Part shown: positions 34,215 through 45,943 of the stretch, one piece after another
How positions within the stretch are numbered: position 1 is the first letter of the stretch
How the letters are laid out: each line of letters starts with the position of its first letter
Assembly (NCBI GenBank): GCA_022376925.1
Contig: JAIOJX010000025.1
Coordinates: 100,736,608 to 100,800,607, forward strand
Source of the DNA: Tragulus kanchil
Taxonomy: Eukaryota; Chordata; Mammalia; Artiodactyla; Tragulidae
Direction: 5' to 3'
DNA length: 64,000 nt
Notes under the pieces: generated by a model
The model's database searches: none
What the model saw: only the letters and a program-made list of their open reading frames with translations
Told to the model about the DNA's origin: nothing
Made by a program: the position numbers and the translations under genes

Positions 34215-34762
34215 CAGGAGCCTGTGGACAGGGTCTGAAGAGTTTGAGGGGAAAAGAGGTTTCTAATGACACACTGTGCCAAGTGAATCATGATGAGGGG
34301 TAGTGTAAAGCCATTCCACCTACATTATCTTTGATCAAGTATTGCTCATGAGCATCTCAGTGCACATTTCCAGGAAGAGTGACTGCTTCATGACACAGCC
34401 CAGGATGAAAGCCAGGCTACTTTCAGAAAGTTGACATGAAGGCTACTCCAACAAACCCTGCCATCAGAGGCCACTGCCCTTTTAGTCCACAGACTTTATC
34501 AAAGGATGCAAACTTCCTTTTGATTGGTTCCATTATTATCCACACATCACCTGGGCTCTGTTCAGATCTACTGTATTTATCTGGTTAGAGTTTTCCTTCT
34601 CTAGGTAGACTAGAGTGGGGGTGGGGGAATGACCAGTAATAAAAGGTTGAAGGAATTCTCTTAAAAACAAAAACACCTTTATTTCCATTGCTTCAACAGC
34701 AAGACAACCAAACAGTACAGCCTTTTATGATGTTGTTTTCAGAAAAAATGAAATGATTTAGA

Positions 34763-34974
34763 CTCCATGCATGCTCAGTCGCTAAGTTGTATTCAACTGT
34801 TTGTGATCCCATGGACTGTAGCCTGCCACGCTCCTCTGTCCATGGAATTTTCCAGGTAAGAACACTAGAGTGGGTTGCCATTTCCTACCCCAGGATCTTC
34901 CCACCCAGGGATCAAACCCACATCTTGTGCATTGCAGACAAATTCTTTACCACTGAACCACCTGGAAAACCCTA
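34763..34974 (-). mobile_element. Bov-tA SINE, antisense
   Basis: CATGCATGCTCAGTCGCTAA, TTGTGATCCCATGGACTGTA, GAGTGGGTTGCCATTTCCTA, CCACCCAGGGATCAAACCCA and CACTGAACCACCTGGAAAAC. Full-length. Two bases are missing at CCCCAGGATC relative to the copy at 35862. Confidence 0.93.
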
Positions 34975-35861
34975 GACTTCGTGTGGCAAATATAAAATTA
35001 AAAAGACTTATTAGATATACGGGAAAACAAACATTTAGCTTAAAAGGAGAGAAAGCAAAGATAAGAAAAAAGTGCATCTTGATTGAGGACAGTCGTAAAT
35101 TAAAAACCACTGATTCAGTTTGAGGAGTAAATTATTTCTGTATGACTAAAAATTTAGAAAGCTGTCAAATTACCAGTTGGTATGCCACTGACTATTATGA
35201 ATTAAAACAGCACCTGCCACCATTAAGTGAAGGAACAGGAGAAGGAAGAATAAAATACTATTTTTATACATAAACCATACCTTGGGGCCAAAACCCATTA
35301 AGTGGAAGGAACAGGAGCCTGTGGACAGGGTCTGAAGAGTTTGAGGGGAAAAGAGGTTTCTAATGACACACTGTGCCAAGTGAATCATGATGAGGGGTAG
35401 TGTAAAGCCATTCCACCTACATTATCTTTGATCAAGTATTGCTCATGAGCATCTCAGTGCACATTTCCAGGAAGAGTGACTGCTTCATGACACAGCCCAG
35501 GATGAAAGCCAGGCTACTTTCAGAAAGTTGACATGAAGGCTACTCCAACAAACCCTGCCATCAGAGGCCACTGCCCTTTTAGTCCACAGACTTTATCAAA
35601 GGATGCAAACTTCCTTTTGATTGGTTCCATTATTATCCACACATCACCTGGGCTCTGTTCAGATCTACTGTATTTATCTGGTTAGAGTTTTCCTTCTCTA
35701 GGTAGACTAGAGTGGGGGTGGGGGAATGACCAGTAATAAAAGGTTGAAGGAATTCTCTTAAAAACAAAAACACCTTTATTTCCATTGCTTCAACAGCAAG
35801 ACAACCAAACAGTACAGCCTTTTATGATGTTGTTTTTCAGAAAAAAATGAAATGATTTAGA

Positions 35862-36074
35862 CTCCATGCATGCTCAGTCGCTAAGTTGTATTCAACTGTT
35901 TGTGATCCCATGGACTGTAGCCTGCCACGCTCCTCTGTCCATGGAATTTTCCAGGTAAGAACACTAGAGTGGGTTGCCATTTCCTACCCCAGGGGATCTT
36001 CCCACCCAGGGATCAAACCCACATCTTGTGCATTGCAGACAAATTCTTTACCACTGAACCACCTGGAAAACCCT
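35862..36074 (-). mobile_element. Bov-tA SINE, antisense, duplicate
   Basis: Copy of 34763-34974 through duplication 11, with the longer CCCCAGGGGATC that matches the family pattern and is probably the correct reading. Confidence 0.93.
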
Positions 36075-36247
36075 AGACTTCGTGTGGCAAATATAAAATT
36101 AAAAAGACTTATTAGATATACGGGAAAACAAACATTTAGCTTAAAAGGAGAGAAAGCAAAGATAAGAAAAAAGTGCATCTTGATTGAGGACAGTCGTAAA
36201 TTAAAAACCACTGATTCAGTTTGAGGAGTAAATTATTTCTGTATGAC

Positions 36248-38485
36248 TAAAAATTTAGAAAGCTGTCAAATTACCAGTTGGTATGCCACTGACTATTATG
36301 AATTAAAACAGCACCTGCCACCATTAAGTGAAGGAACAGGAGAAGGAAGAATAAAATACTATTTTTATACATAAACCATACTCAAACTATGTAAGAACAG
36401 GCCAAAGCTTTCTAAGGTAGGTATCATTATACCTATTTTAGCATTGAGGACAACTGGGTCTTAGGGAGATGAATCAGCCTGCCAAGGAATGCACCTATTT
36501 TTCAAGAGTCACTGAACTCTTAACTATGCCAGGCAGTATACAAGATCAGGATCAGAAAATTTGTACCATAAGGTGCCAGATAATAAATATCTTAAGATTT
36601 ACCAGTCACATGTCTCTGTTTCAACAACTCAACTTTGGAGCTATAGAATGAAAGCAGTTGTAGGGAATATGTTGAAGAATGAGAGTGGTTGATGCTAATA
36701 AAACTTTATTTAGAAAAGCTATCACCAAGTCAGCCTTGACCAGGGCTTATCAATGTGCTAGATAATGGGGACACAAGAGTGAGACAGTCCCCTCACTAAC
36801 ATGTCACAGACCCTCCCAGTTCTTACAGGCACTGTTTTTCTTCTATTTTGTTTAGACCGTGCCTCTTTCCCTCTCCCCCCTGGCAAAGAAGATCTGAGAT
36901 TTTTTAAGCTAAAAAAGTCTAACTGAACACATTAAATATTCAGAAAATCTCCCCACCTGTGCCCTGGTTCTTTTTCATTCATGCATCAGTGGGGCCCTGT
37001 AACTCATCTAATTTATGGATTTTCACTTTCTCTGTGTCTTTTCTCAGTATTCCAATCCAAGTGCAAACATCCTCCTAGATGATTTTCTATTAAACAGAGC
37101 TACATTATGGCTCCTGGAAGGCACATTATGGTGCATTTATTAGACTTCTCTTCAGGGGATGATGATCTCAGAACACATCAGAATTTATGAGGTTGATGTA
37201 TTTGATTAACTGCACCATCCCTGCAGCCCCAGGCCTGGATTATTGTTCCACTGTCAACATTCTTCAAATCTTGATTTCAACATCCCTGTCATGTAATTGC
37301 CCATCTTTGAGCACAGCTTCTCACTTTAAGGAATGTTCTTGTATCTCAAAGATAGAAGTGAACAGAAAAAGAAGGAAGAATAAAAAATTTAGAAAGCTGT
37401 CAAATTACCAGTTGGTATGCCACTGACTATTATGAATTAAAACAGCACCTGCCACCATTAAGTGAAGGAACAGGAGAAGGAAGAATAAAATACTATTTTT
37501 ATACATAAACCATACTCAAACTATGTAAGAACAGGCCAAAGCTTTCTAAGGTAGGTATCATTATACCTATTTTAGCATTGAGGACAACTGGGTCTTAGGG
37601 AGATGAATCAGCCTGCCAAGGAATGCACCTATTTTTCAAGAGTCACTGAACTCTTAACTATGCCAGGCAGTATACAAGATCAGGATCAGAAAATTTGTAC
37701 CATAAGGTGCCAGATAATAAATATCTTAAGATTTACCAGTCACATGTCTCTGTTTCAACAACTCAACTTTGGAGCTATAGAATGAAAGCAGTTGTAGGGA
37801 ATATGTTGAAGAATGAGAGTGGTTGATGCTAATAAAACTTTATTTAGAAAAGCTATCACCAAGTCAGCCTTGACCAGGGCTTATCAATGTGCTAGATAAT
37901 GGGGACACAAGAGTGAGACAGTCCCCTCACTAACATGTCACAGACCCTCCCAGTTCTTACAGGCACTGTTTTTCTTCTATTTTGTTTAGACCGTGCCTCT
38001 TTCCCTCTCCCCCCTGGCAAAGAAGATCTGAGATTTTTTAAGCTAAAAAAGTCTAACTGAACACATTAAATATTCAGAAAATCTCCCCACCTGTGCCCTG
38101 GTTCTTTTTCATTCATGCATCAGTGGGGCCCTGTAACTCATCTAATTTATGGATTTTCACTTTCTCTGTGTCTTTTCTCAGTATTCCAATCCAAGTGCAA
38201 ACATCCTCCTAGATGATTTTCTATTAAACAGAGCTACATTATGGCTCCTGGAAGGCACATTATGGTGCATTTATTAGACTTCTCTTCAGGGGATGATGAT
38301 CTCAGAACACATCAGAATTTATGAGGTTGATGTATTTGATTAACTGCACCATCCCTGCAGCCCCAGGCCTGGATTATTGTTCCACTGTCAACATTCTTCA
38401 AATCTTGATTTCAACATCCCTGTCATGTAATTGCCCATCTTTGAGCACAGCTTCTCACTTTAAGGAATGTTCTTGTATCTCAAAG
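36248..38485. repeat. Direct duplication 12, 1,134-bp unit
   Basis: Copy A 36248-37351, filler 37352-37382, copy B 37383-38485. The purine-rich filler ends GAAGGAAGAATAAAA, echoing 36343-36358, so it may be another degraded read tail. Overlaps duplication 11: 36248-36381 occurs three times. Confidence 0.92.
36398..36840 (-). repeat. MIR and L2 fragments
   Basis: At 36410-36500, AGGTAGGTATCATTATACCT and TAGCATTGAGGACAACTG resemble antisense MIR. At 36700-36840, TGTGCTAGATAATGGGGACA and GAGTGAGACAGTCCCCTCAC resemble antisense L2. Copied at 37532-37974. Confidence 0.55.
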
Positions 38486-39350
38486 TCCTGTTTTGAATAC
38501 TCCTCTCCTATCCCCATGTCAAAACAGATAATATATTTTGAAATTAATGTACACTTTTCAAAATTATGTTTCAGTTCTGTACTTATGTCATTTCCCTATA
38601 CTTTCCTTTCCTAGAAAGGAAAACATGATCAAGAGGGTTTTTTATGAAGTTTCTATTGTAACCATGATTTATTATTTGTATGGCACTTTGATTTTAGATG
38701 TTTTTTAAATTACTTTCCGATTTCACAACTTTCCAAGAAAAAAGTAAGCAAATAATACACAATTACAATAATATGAAATATGTGATGGCAGCTACCATGC
38801 ATTAAGTACTTAATAGGTGCTACAGACTGTATGTAGTACCATAAAGGTACTGATTTTTTAATATACAAAAACAAAAATTCATGAGTGAAATATATGTACA
38901 ATAACCGGCTTGTATGGCAGACCTGTGAAGAAGGACAGCACAGACCTCTCCACAGCCTTCCTTGGGTGCTTCTTTCATAAACTAATACCTAAGGTTGGGA
39001 TTTTATTAGCGAGGCATGGGATCAGGAACTGTTGTGAGCAGACTTGCTCTGGCCATGTTGACTGCTGTGCTAACTTTCTGCATTTACCTACAAAAGGTGA
39101 ATTGTTTATCTAAATCTCCTGCAGATTCACTTCTAGGTTTATCTTTTGGTTTTGATCCTTGTGTCTGGTTTGTTTTAAGGCTATTTGTTTTTCTAGATAC
39201 TAGAGATTTAGGATGGAAAACTGTAAGAAATATGAATAACATTTCCTTCCAGTAATAAAGTTCATAATTATTCTAGGGGAGAAAAGGTGAATTTTTTCAG
39301 GGTGCGGAATCAAAGCAAGTCCTTAGAGAGTACTAAATACACGACTTGAT
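38486..39350. other. Unassigned unique DNA
   Basis: No recognised element. Overlapping 67- and 79-codon frames at 38910-39113 and 39016-39255 show a hydrophobic stretch (LALAMLTAVLTFCIYLQ) but no family resemblance, splice context or codon signal I can support. Confidence 0.5.
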
Positions 39351-39354
39351 TACA

Positions 39355-39475
39355 AAGGAAATAAAACCTCATTCCTAGAGATTTTGAGTGGATCTGGGTA
39401 GGATTCAGAAGCATGCTTATTTTTTAAACAGAATTTTCCAGTGATTTTGTTTAAGGTGGTCCTTGAGATCACATT
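39355..39475 (-). repeat. MER5-like DNA transposon scrap
   Basis: On the minus strand, GGACCACCTTAAACAAAATC, ACTGGAAAATTCTG, CTACCCAGATCCACTC and AAAATCTCTAGGAATGAGG loosely follow MER5A. Weak, by eye. The 129-codon minus frame at 39350-39739 overlaps it and is probably not a gene. Confidence 0.4.
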
Positions 39476-39844
39476 TAAAAAGATTAATCTAAACAGAACT
39501 ATGATACTGCTTTTCTTCATTCCTTTGCACTCTGCTACCCAGGTCCTCCAATTCAGTCCACTGGGAAGACTTGTCCTGATCATGTCAGGGTATTGCTTCC
39601 TTCCTAAAGCCAGTAAACAGTACAAAAACTTCCACGCTGAGACAAGAGGTTGACTCATTATCAACATACAAAAACCTTTTGTATTTTTGTACTTGTGTCC
39701 TTGACTGGAACAATCTAGGTTTTGACTGATGCCTCCCAAACTTTCTGAACTACTGACTTTTGAGGATCATCTTGTTTTTCAGTCTTGCCTACATTCTTGC
39801 CCAAATACTGGAAGAACACTTATGCCTCTCATGTGCTCATACTA

Positions 39845-39928
39845 TTGAGTTGGCCAAAATGTTCATTTGGGATTTCCCATAGGATGCAATGGAAAAATCC
39901 AAACAAACATTTTGGGCAACTCAATTCT
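39845..39928. mobile_element. Mariner-type MITE (palindromic)
   Basis: TTGAGTTGGCCAAAATGTTC and the near-complementary AACATTTTGGGCAACTCAA bracket an ~80-base hairpin. Same family as 14693-14764. The border of duplication 13 (39883) falls in its loop, and copy B begins in the middle of the element. Confidence 0.85.
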
Positions 39929-40652
39929 TTTTATTTTCACAGGGCTGTGAGTTATTCTCCACATTTTGGTACCTGAGCAGACTCTCTGCAGACTACCATA
40001 TGCTCCATCTATCCCCACTGTGAGCATCTGTTCCCAAGTTCCTTCTCAAATCTAGAAATATCCTGTATTCCCAGCCTTTAATTATGCTTCCTTGCTCATC
40101 TACTGGCTAGTAGACATCTCCCCTTGGAAGTTCCAACAGATCCTAAACTCATATTGATACCTCAGACCTGAGAGTTCTTCTGAGTTTTTCAATCTTACTT
40201 AATTTTGCTGTCACTTATCCAATTAGTAATATTAAACAAACAGAATAGGACAGAACAAATACTGAGTGCCATCATGTAGTTCTTATTCTTTCTTTTGCCC
40301 AGGATTCAATTAGTCAACAACCAACACTGATTCTATATTATTTTAAAGCCAACCCATCTACTCTATCCTTACCACAGATGCCTTAGTTTAAACTCTTAGC
40401 ATCTCTCAGACTCCAGTCTCATATTGCTCTCTCCAACTCTAGTCTCCCTCCTCACAATTCTTTCTTTACAGCACGGCCTGGATGATGTTACAAAACTCTA
40501 AGCTCATCATGCTATGTTCTCCTTTTCTCCTTAAGACACATTATGTTTCCAAATTGCCATAAAAATAAATTTCAATATCTATACCACTAAAAACATGAAT
40601 ATATGACCCAGACCCTTATAACTTATCCAAATTGATTTCCACCTTGTTTCCT

Positions 40653-40722
40653 ACATATAAATACACATATATGTATGTATACATGTATATGTATACATAC
40701 ATATATGTGTGTGTGTATACGT
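40653..40722 (+). repeat. Impure TA/TG/TATG simple repeat
   Basis: Alternating purine-pyrimidine tract with ATATGTATGTATACATGTAT and TGTGTGTGTATACG, partly self-complementary. Identical copy at 41774-41843. Confidence 0.9.
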
Positions 40723-40765
40723 AGATTTTTATGTACAAAAATCCAGTCATAATAAGCACTTAAAG

Positions 40766-40936
40766 TGTCAAAGTGAAAGTCAATTGGCTCAGTCATGTCC
40801 AACTCTTTGTGACCCATGGATGAGTTATGGAATTCTTTAGGCAAGATTACTAGAGTGGGTAGCCTATCCCTTCTCCAGAGGATCTACCCAACCCAGGAAT
40901 CCAACCCAGGTCTTATTCTTTACCAGCTGAGCATAG
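40766..40936 (-). mobile_element. Bov-tA SINE, antisense
   Basis: GTGAAAGTCAATTGGCTCAG, CAACTCTTTGTGACCCATGG, CCCTTCTCCAGAGGATCTAC and ATTCTTTACCAGCTGAGC. Shorter than usual, with a central deletion. It is joined directly to the BovB sequence beginning at 40934. Confidence 0.9.
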
Positions 40937-41886
40937 AACAACAGACTGGTTCCACATTGGGAAAGGAGTATGTCAAGTCTGAATGCCTTATACCCAGGTC
41001 TTAGATGCAATGGAAAAATCCAAACAAACATTTTGGGCAACTCAATTCTTTTTATTTTCACAGGGCTGTGAGTTATTCTCCACATTTTGGTACCTGAGCA
41101 GACTCTCTGCAGACTACCATATGCTCCATCTATCCCCACTGTGAGCATCTGTTCCCAAGTTCCTTCTCAAATCTAGAAATATCCTGTATTCCCAGCCTTT
41201 AATTATGCTTCCTTGCTCATCTACTGGCTAGTAGACATCTCCCCTTGGAAGTTCCAACAGATCCTAAACTCATATTGATACCTCAGACCTGAGAGTTCTT
41301 CTGAGTTTTTCAATCTTACTTAATTTTGCTGTCACTTATCCAATTAGTAATATTAAACAAACAGAATAGGACAGAACAAATACTGAGTGCCATCATGTAG
41401 TTCTTATTCTTTCTTTTGCCCAGGATTCAATTAGTCAACAACCAACACTGATTCTATATTATTTTAAAGCCAACCCATCTACTCTATCCTTACCACAGAT
41501 GCCTTAGTTTAAACTCTTAGCATCTCTCAGACTCCAGTCTCATATTGCTCTCTCCAACTCTAGTCTCCCTCCTCACAATTCTTTCTTTACAGCACGGCCT
41601 GGATGATGTTACAAAACTCTAAGCTCATCATGCTATGTTCTCCTTTTCTCCTTAAGACACATTATGTTTCCAAATTGCCATAAAAATAAATTTCAATATC
41701 TATACCACTAAAAACATGAATATATGACCCAGACCCTTATAACTTATCCAAATTGATTTCCACCTTGTTTCCTACATATAAATACACATATATGTATGTA
41801 TACATGTATATGTATACATACATATATGTGTGTGTGTATACGTAGATTTTTATGTACAAAAATCCAGTCATAATAAGCACTTAAAG

Positions 41887-42057
41887 TGTCAAAGTGAAAG
41901 TCAATTGGCTCAGTCATGTCCAACTCTTTGTGACCCATGGATGAGTTATGGAATTCTTTAGGCAAGATTACTAGAGTGGGTAGCCTATCCCTTCTCCAGA
42001 GGATCTACCCAACCCAGGAATCCAACCCAGGTCTTATTCTTTACCAGCTGAGCATAG
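41887..42057 (-). mobile_element. Bov-tA SINE, antisense, duplicate
   Basis: Copy of 40766-40936 through duplication 13. Here the adjoining BovB continues to its 3' end. Confidence 0.9.
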
Positions 42058-42999
42058 AACAACAGACTGGTTCCACATTGGGAAAGGAGTATGTCAAGTC
42101 TGTTTATTGGTCACCCTGCTTATTTAACTTATATGCAGAGTACATCATGTGACATGCTGGCCTGGAAGAAGCACAAGCTCGAGTCAAGATTGCTGGGAAA
42201 AATATCAATAACCTTAGATATGCAGATGACACCAGTCTTAAGGCAAAAAACGAAGAGGAACTAAAGAGCATCTTGATGAATGTGAAAGAGAAGAGTGAAA
42301 AACCTGGCTTAAAACTCAACACTCAAGAAACAAAATCATGGCATTTGGTCCCATCAATACATGGCAAGCAGATGCCAAAAATGGGTACAGTGACAGAGTT
42401 TATTTTCTTGGACTCCAAAATGGCTGCAGATGGTGACTGCAGCAAGGTGAATCAAAAGACACTTGTTCCTTGGAATAAAAACCATGACAAACCTAGACAG
42501 CATATTGAAAAGCAGAGACACTACATCAAAAGTCTGTATAGTCAAAGCTATGGCTTTCCCAGTAGTCATGTATGGATGTGGGAACTGGACCATAAAGAAG
42601 GCTGTGAGTTAAATTGATGCCTTTGAACTGTGGTTTTGGAGAAGACTCTTGAAAGTCCCTCGAACTGCAAGGAGACCAAACCAGTCAATACTACAAAGAA
42701 AAAAAAATCCACTCTGAATATTCATTGGAAGGACTGATGCCAAGGCTGAAGCTCCAATACTTTGGCCACCTGATGCAAAGAGATGACTCATTAGAAAAGA
42801 GCCTGATGTTGAGAAAAATAGAAGGCAGAAGGAAAAGGGGATGACAGAGGATAAGATGGTTGGATGGCATCACTGAGTCAATGGACATAAGTTTGAGCAG
42901 GCTCTGGGAGATGATGAAGGACAGGGAAGCCTGGCATGCTGCAGCTCATGGGGTCACAAAGAGTCAGTCACAACTGACTGAACTGAACTGAACTGAAAA
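42055..42999 (+). mobile_element. BovB LINE 3' third with reverse-transcriptase YADD box, defective
   Basis: GAACAACAGACTGGTTCCAC to the terminal CTGAACTGAACTGAACTGAA gives about 945 bases of the 3' end of a BovB (RTE-clade) retrotransposon. The translation shows NNLRYADDTSLKAKNEEELK, in which YADD (42219-42230) is the polymerase catalytic box, then the thumb/C-terminal region. An in-frame stop after EYIM (42150-42152) and later shifts kill the ORF; the remaining open piece is 42273-42617. The element is 5'-truncated at the Bov-tA junction. Confidence 0.93.
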
Positions 43000-44508
43000 G
43001 TGCCCGAAATGTTTACAACCTCTACCACTCCAACTCGAAATGCCATTAGGGTCTTCTGACCCTAAGCAAGACCATCTTCTTTCTTCCATCTCACCTCCTA
43101 AACATATTCTCCATTTGAGTCCCCTCAAAGTGAATTTTAAAAGCATAATCACCACGTTAGTATTTTGCATGATTCACCAGTGGCTGAATCTAGAATTTTA
43201 AAAAATCCACACTCCATCCCTTGGTGTGTAAAGCTCTATATGATCTGACCCTCACCTGCTCTCTGCCCTTCTGTTTCCATTCTCCCATTCAAATCTTCAA
43301 CCAAATGGACTGTCTTTCTGATCCTCAAATGCGCTAAGCTCATTTCTGCTTTAGGGGCTCTGCACTTGGAAACTTCTTGTAGCTTTCCCTTCATGCACGG
43401 GTAAGAGCATCGAAAAAGACCTGGCTTAAAACTCAACACTCAAGAAACAAAATCATGGCATTTGGTCCCATCAATACATGGCAAGCAGATGCCAAAAATG
43501 GGTACAGTGACAGAGTTTATTTTCTTGGACTCCAAAATGGCTGCAGATGGTGACTGCAGCAAGGTGAATCAAAAGACACTTGTTCCTTGGAATAAAAACC
43601 ATGACAAACCTAGACAGCATATTGAAAAGCAGAGACACTACATCAAAAGTCTGTATAGTCAAAGCTATGGCTTTCCCAGTAGTCATGTATGGATGTGGGA
43701 ACTGGACCATAAAGAAGGCTGTGAGTTAAATTGATGCCTTTGAACTGTGGTTTTGGAGAAGACTCTTGAAAGTCCCTCGAACTGCAAGGAGACCAAACCA
43801 GTCAAATCCAAAGGAAATCAACCCTGAATGTGCATTGTAAGGACTGATGCTAAAGCTTAAGCTCCAATACTTTGGCCACCTGATGCAAAGAGATGACTCA
43901 TTAGAAAAGAGCCTGATGTTGAGAAAAATAGAAGGCAGAAGGAAAAGGGGATGACAGAGGATAAGATGGTTGGATGGCATCACTGAGTCAATGGACATAA
44001 GTTTGAGCAGGCTCTGGGAGATGATGAAGGACAGGGAAGCCTGGCATGCTGCAGCTCATGGGGTCACAAAGAGTCAGTCACAACTGACTGAACTGAACTG
44101 AACTGAAAAGTGCCCGAAATGTTTACAACCTCTACCACTCCAACTCGAAATGCCATTAGGGTCTTCTGACCCTAAGCAAGACCATCTTCTTTCTTCCATC
44201 TCACCTCCTAAACATATTCTCCATTTGAGTCCCCTCAAAGTGAATTTTAAAAGCATAATCACCACGTTAGTATTTTGCATGATTCACCAGTGGCTGAATC
44301 TAGAATTTTAAAAAATCCACACTCCATCCCTTGGTGTGTAAAGCTCTATATGATCTGACCCTCACCTGCTCTCTGCCCTTCTGTTTCCATTCTCCCATTC
44401 AAATCTTCAACCAAATGGACTGTCTTTCTGATCCTCAAATGCGCTAAGCTCATTTCTGCTTTAGGGGCTCTGCACTTGGAAACTTCTTGTAGCTTTCCCT
44501 TCATGCAC
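42302..44508. repeat. Direct duplication 14, about 1,117-bp unit with a divergent patch
   Basis: Copy A 42302-43398, filler 43399-43418, copy B 43419-44508. Copies match except in one patch, copy A 42688-42755 against copy B 43803-43863, where there are many substitutions and copy A is 7 bases longer. The offset falls from 1,117 to 1,110 across it. Confidence 0.92.
43419..44107 (+). mobile_element. BovB 3' end, duplicate
   Basis: Copy of 42302-42999 lacking the YADD box. It differs in a short patch near 43803-43863 where it reads AAATCCAAAGGAAATCAACC, closer to what I recall of the BovB consensus than copy A. Confidence 0.9.
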
Positions 44509-44940
44509 ATGTATAGCTGGTTTCCATGTTCACAGGTTTCTACTGTCACTTTATTAGACAAGCTTTCCTTGGCCACACCAGTAAATGTCAGTTGTGTTCA
44601 CAGCAACTTTATATTATTTGATTTTGCTTATGGCATTTCTCACTATGGAAAAATCACCCTTAATTAATTAGCTTACTAATTTATGTACGCCACTCTTCCC
44701 ACTCAGTTATACGTTTACCACATAGAAGGCACTAGTTCTGTAAGTGTTGGATATCTCAACAACTTTGTCTATGTTATTTTTCTGTTTGGAATATGATTCT
44801 CTAACCTGGCCTCAAATCACTTGACAGGCTCTTGTTCATGCTTCAGTTCTTGGTTTCAACAGCTTTACTCCAGAGTTAATCTCACCCAGTTTTGACTCGG
44901 CTATATATATTATAGTCCATACCTCTGTAATAGCATCAAA
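44509..44940. other. Unassigned unique DNA
   Basis: No recognised element or gene. The 63-codon plus frame at 44476-44667 starts inside duplication 14 and is probably chance. Confidence 0.55.
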
Positions 44941-44944
44941 CTGT

Positions 44945-45050
44945 TGCATAATTGTAGGCATGCCCTTCTTTCTAACTAGGACTCCCTGATAACTGTATCT
45001 TGCTCACCACATTATCCTTGGCATAGTTCAATAAATTTATTGCCATAATC
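44945..45050 (+). repeat. L2-like 3' end
   Basis: GACTCCCTGATAACTGTATC, TTGCTCACCACATTATCC and GCATAGTTCAATAAATTTAT resemble the end of L2 ('...tgttcactgctgtatccc...gctcaataaatat'). Diverged. Confidence 0.5.
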
Positions 45051-45185
45051 TATACCATAGTGTAGCGTAAGACTTTGTGACAACTGTGATAATCAGAGTG
45101 ACACAGGTCTAAAAATTAAAAAAAAAAAAAAAAAACGCTGAATTCAAAATCTCTGTAGGTATGTGTGCGTTGGTATATATGTCCA

Positions 45186-45466
45186 CTTTTTTTGTGGGGG
45201 CAGGTTGGAGAGGGAGGGGTGTGGGCGGGCCACATTTTCATCCATCTTTGTTCTTTGGCCCCTGTGGGCCTCCCATCAACCCGGTGGCCTCTGTTGTCTC
45301 AGGGCACCGGCTCTGGGCGCATGCGGCTCCAGAGCTCCAGCTTGGTAATTGGACACATCGGTCCAACTGCTCCATGGCACGTGGAATCTTCCCAGGCCAG
45401 GGAGCTAACCGGCGCCCTTTGCACTGCAAGGCGGTGTCCTTACCCACTGGACCACCAGGGAAGCCC
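45186..45466 (-). mobile_element. CHR-2-type SINE, antisense
   Basis: GTGTGGGCGGGCCACATTTT, CTTTGTTCTTTGGCCCCTGT, GGCTCTGGGCGCATGCGGCT, ACTGCAAGGCGGTGTCCTTA and ACCACCAGGGAAGCCC. An imperfect TATGT(GT)CCACTTTT repeat near 45177 and 45466 is a likely target-site duplication. Frames of up to 143 codons here are SINE sequence. Confidence 0.9.
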
Positions 45467-45469
45467 TAT

Positions 45470-45943
45470 GTGTCCACTTTTAATATAAATATGCACAGAA
45501 GGTCAAACATAGGTAAACCTCAAGTACAATCATTTAAAGAAATCCTGTATGTTTGTTCTCATTATTTAGAATATATTTTTAAACATATTTGAACATTTAC
45601 TGCTGATTCTACAGTTGGTTGTAGATTACTCATCTTGGTGAATTGCAAATGTATATGCTTTTCTAAACTGATGTTTAGGATGAAGAAGGGAGAGTAAGAA
45701 TCAATTAGTATATAATATTTAGTTCATATAAGGGGCTTTAAATCAGTTCCTAACTGAAAAAAAAAAAAAAGAAGAATAAAAAGATTCAATGGGGAACTAA
45801 TCACTGGATTTCAATGATTTAATTTTAAGTTTTATGAAACCTATTAATGGATAAGGAACAATGTCTGTCTATAATGCATTTCTGTAAATGTTAAGTGTTC
45901 CCTTGCATCTATATATCTATTCAGTTTCAATTACTTTTTTCTT
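45470..45943. other. Unassigned unique DNA
   Basis: AT-rich sequence between the CHR-2 SINE and duplication 15. Nothing recognised. Confidence 0.55.

Larger units (their letters stand above)
34215..36381. repeat. Direct duplication 11, about 1,100-bp unit with degraded third piece
   Basis: Copy A 34215-35280, filler 35281-35311, copy B 35312-36381. The filler contains CCATTAAGTGGAAGGAACAG, an error-bearing repeat of the CCATTAAGTGAAGGAACAGG at 35219. Internal differences are homopolymer lengths (TTGTTTTCAG against TTGTTTTTCAG) and CCCCAGGATC against CCCCAGGGGATC. Confidence 0.92.
39883..42102. repeat. Direct duplication 13, 1,121-bp unit
   Basis: Copy A 39883-40981, filler 40982-41003 (ends ATACCCAGGTCTTA), copy B 41004-42102. 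Copies are identical, including the TG/TATG tract. The unit starts in the centre of a hairpin-forming MITE, a likely cause of a sequencing stop. Confidence 0.93.

Noticed and set aside
38910..39255. Possible small membrane protein
   Set aside because: Overlapping short frames with a hydrophobic run, no family resemblance, no supported splice or promoter signal; AT-rich DNA gives such frames by chance.
45161..45592. 143-codon frame, the longest in the window
   Set aside because: Its core is antisense CHR-2 SINE sequence; no conserved domain remains when that is removed.
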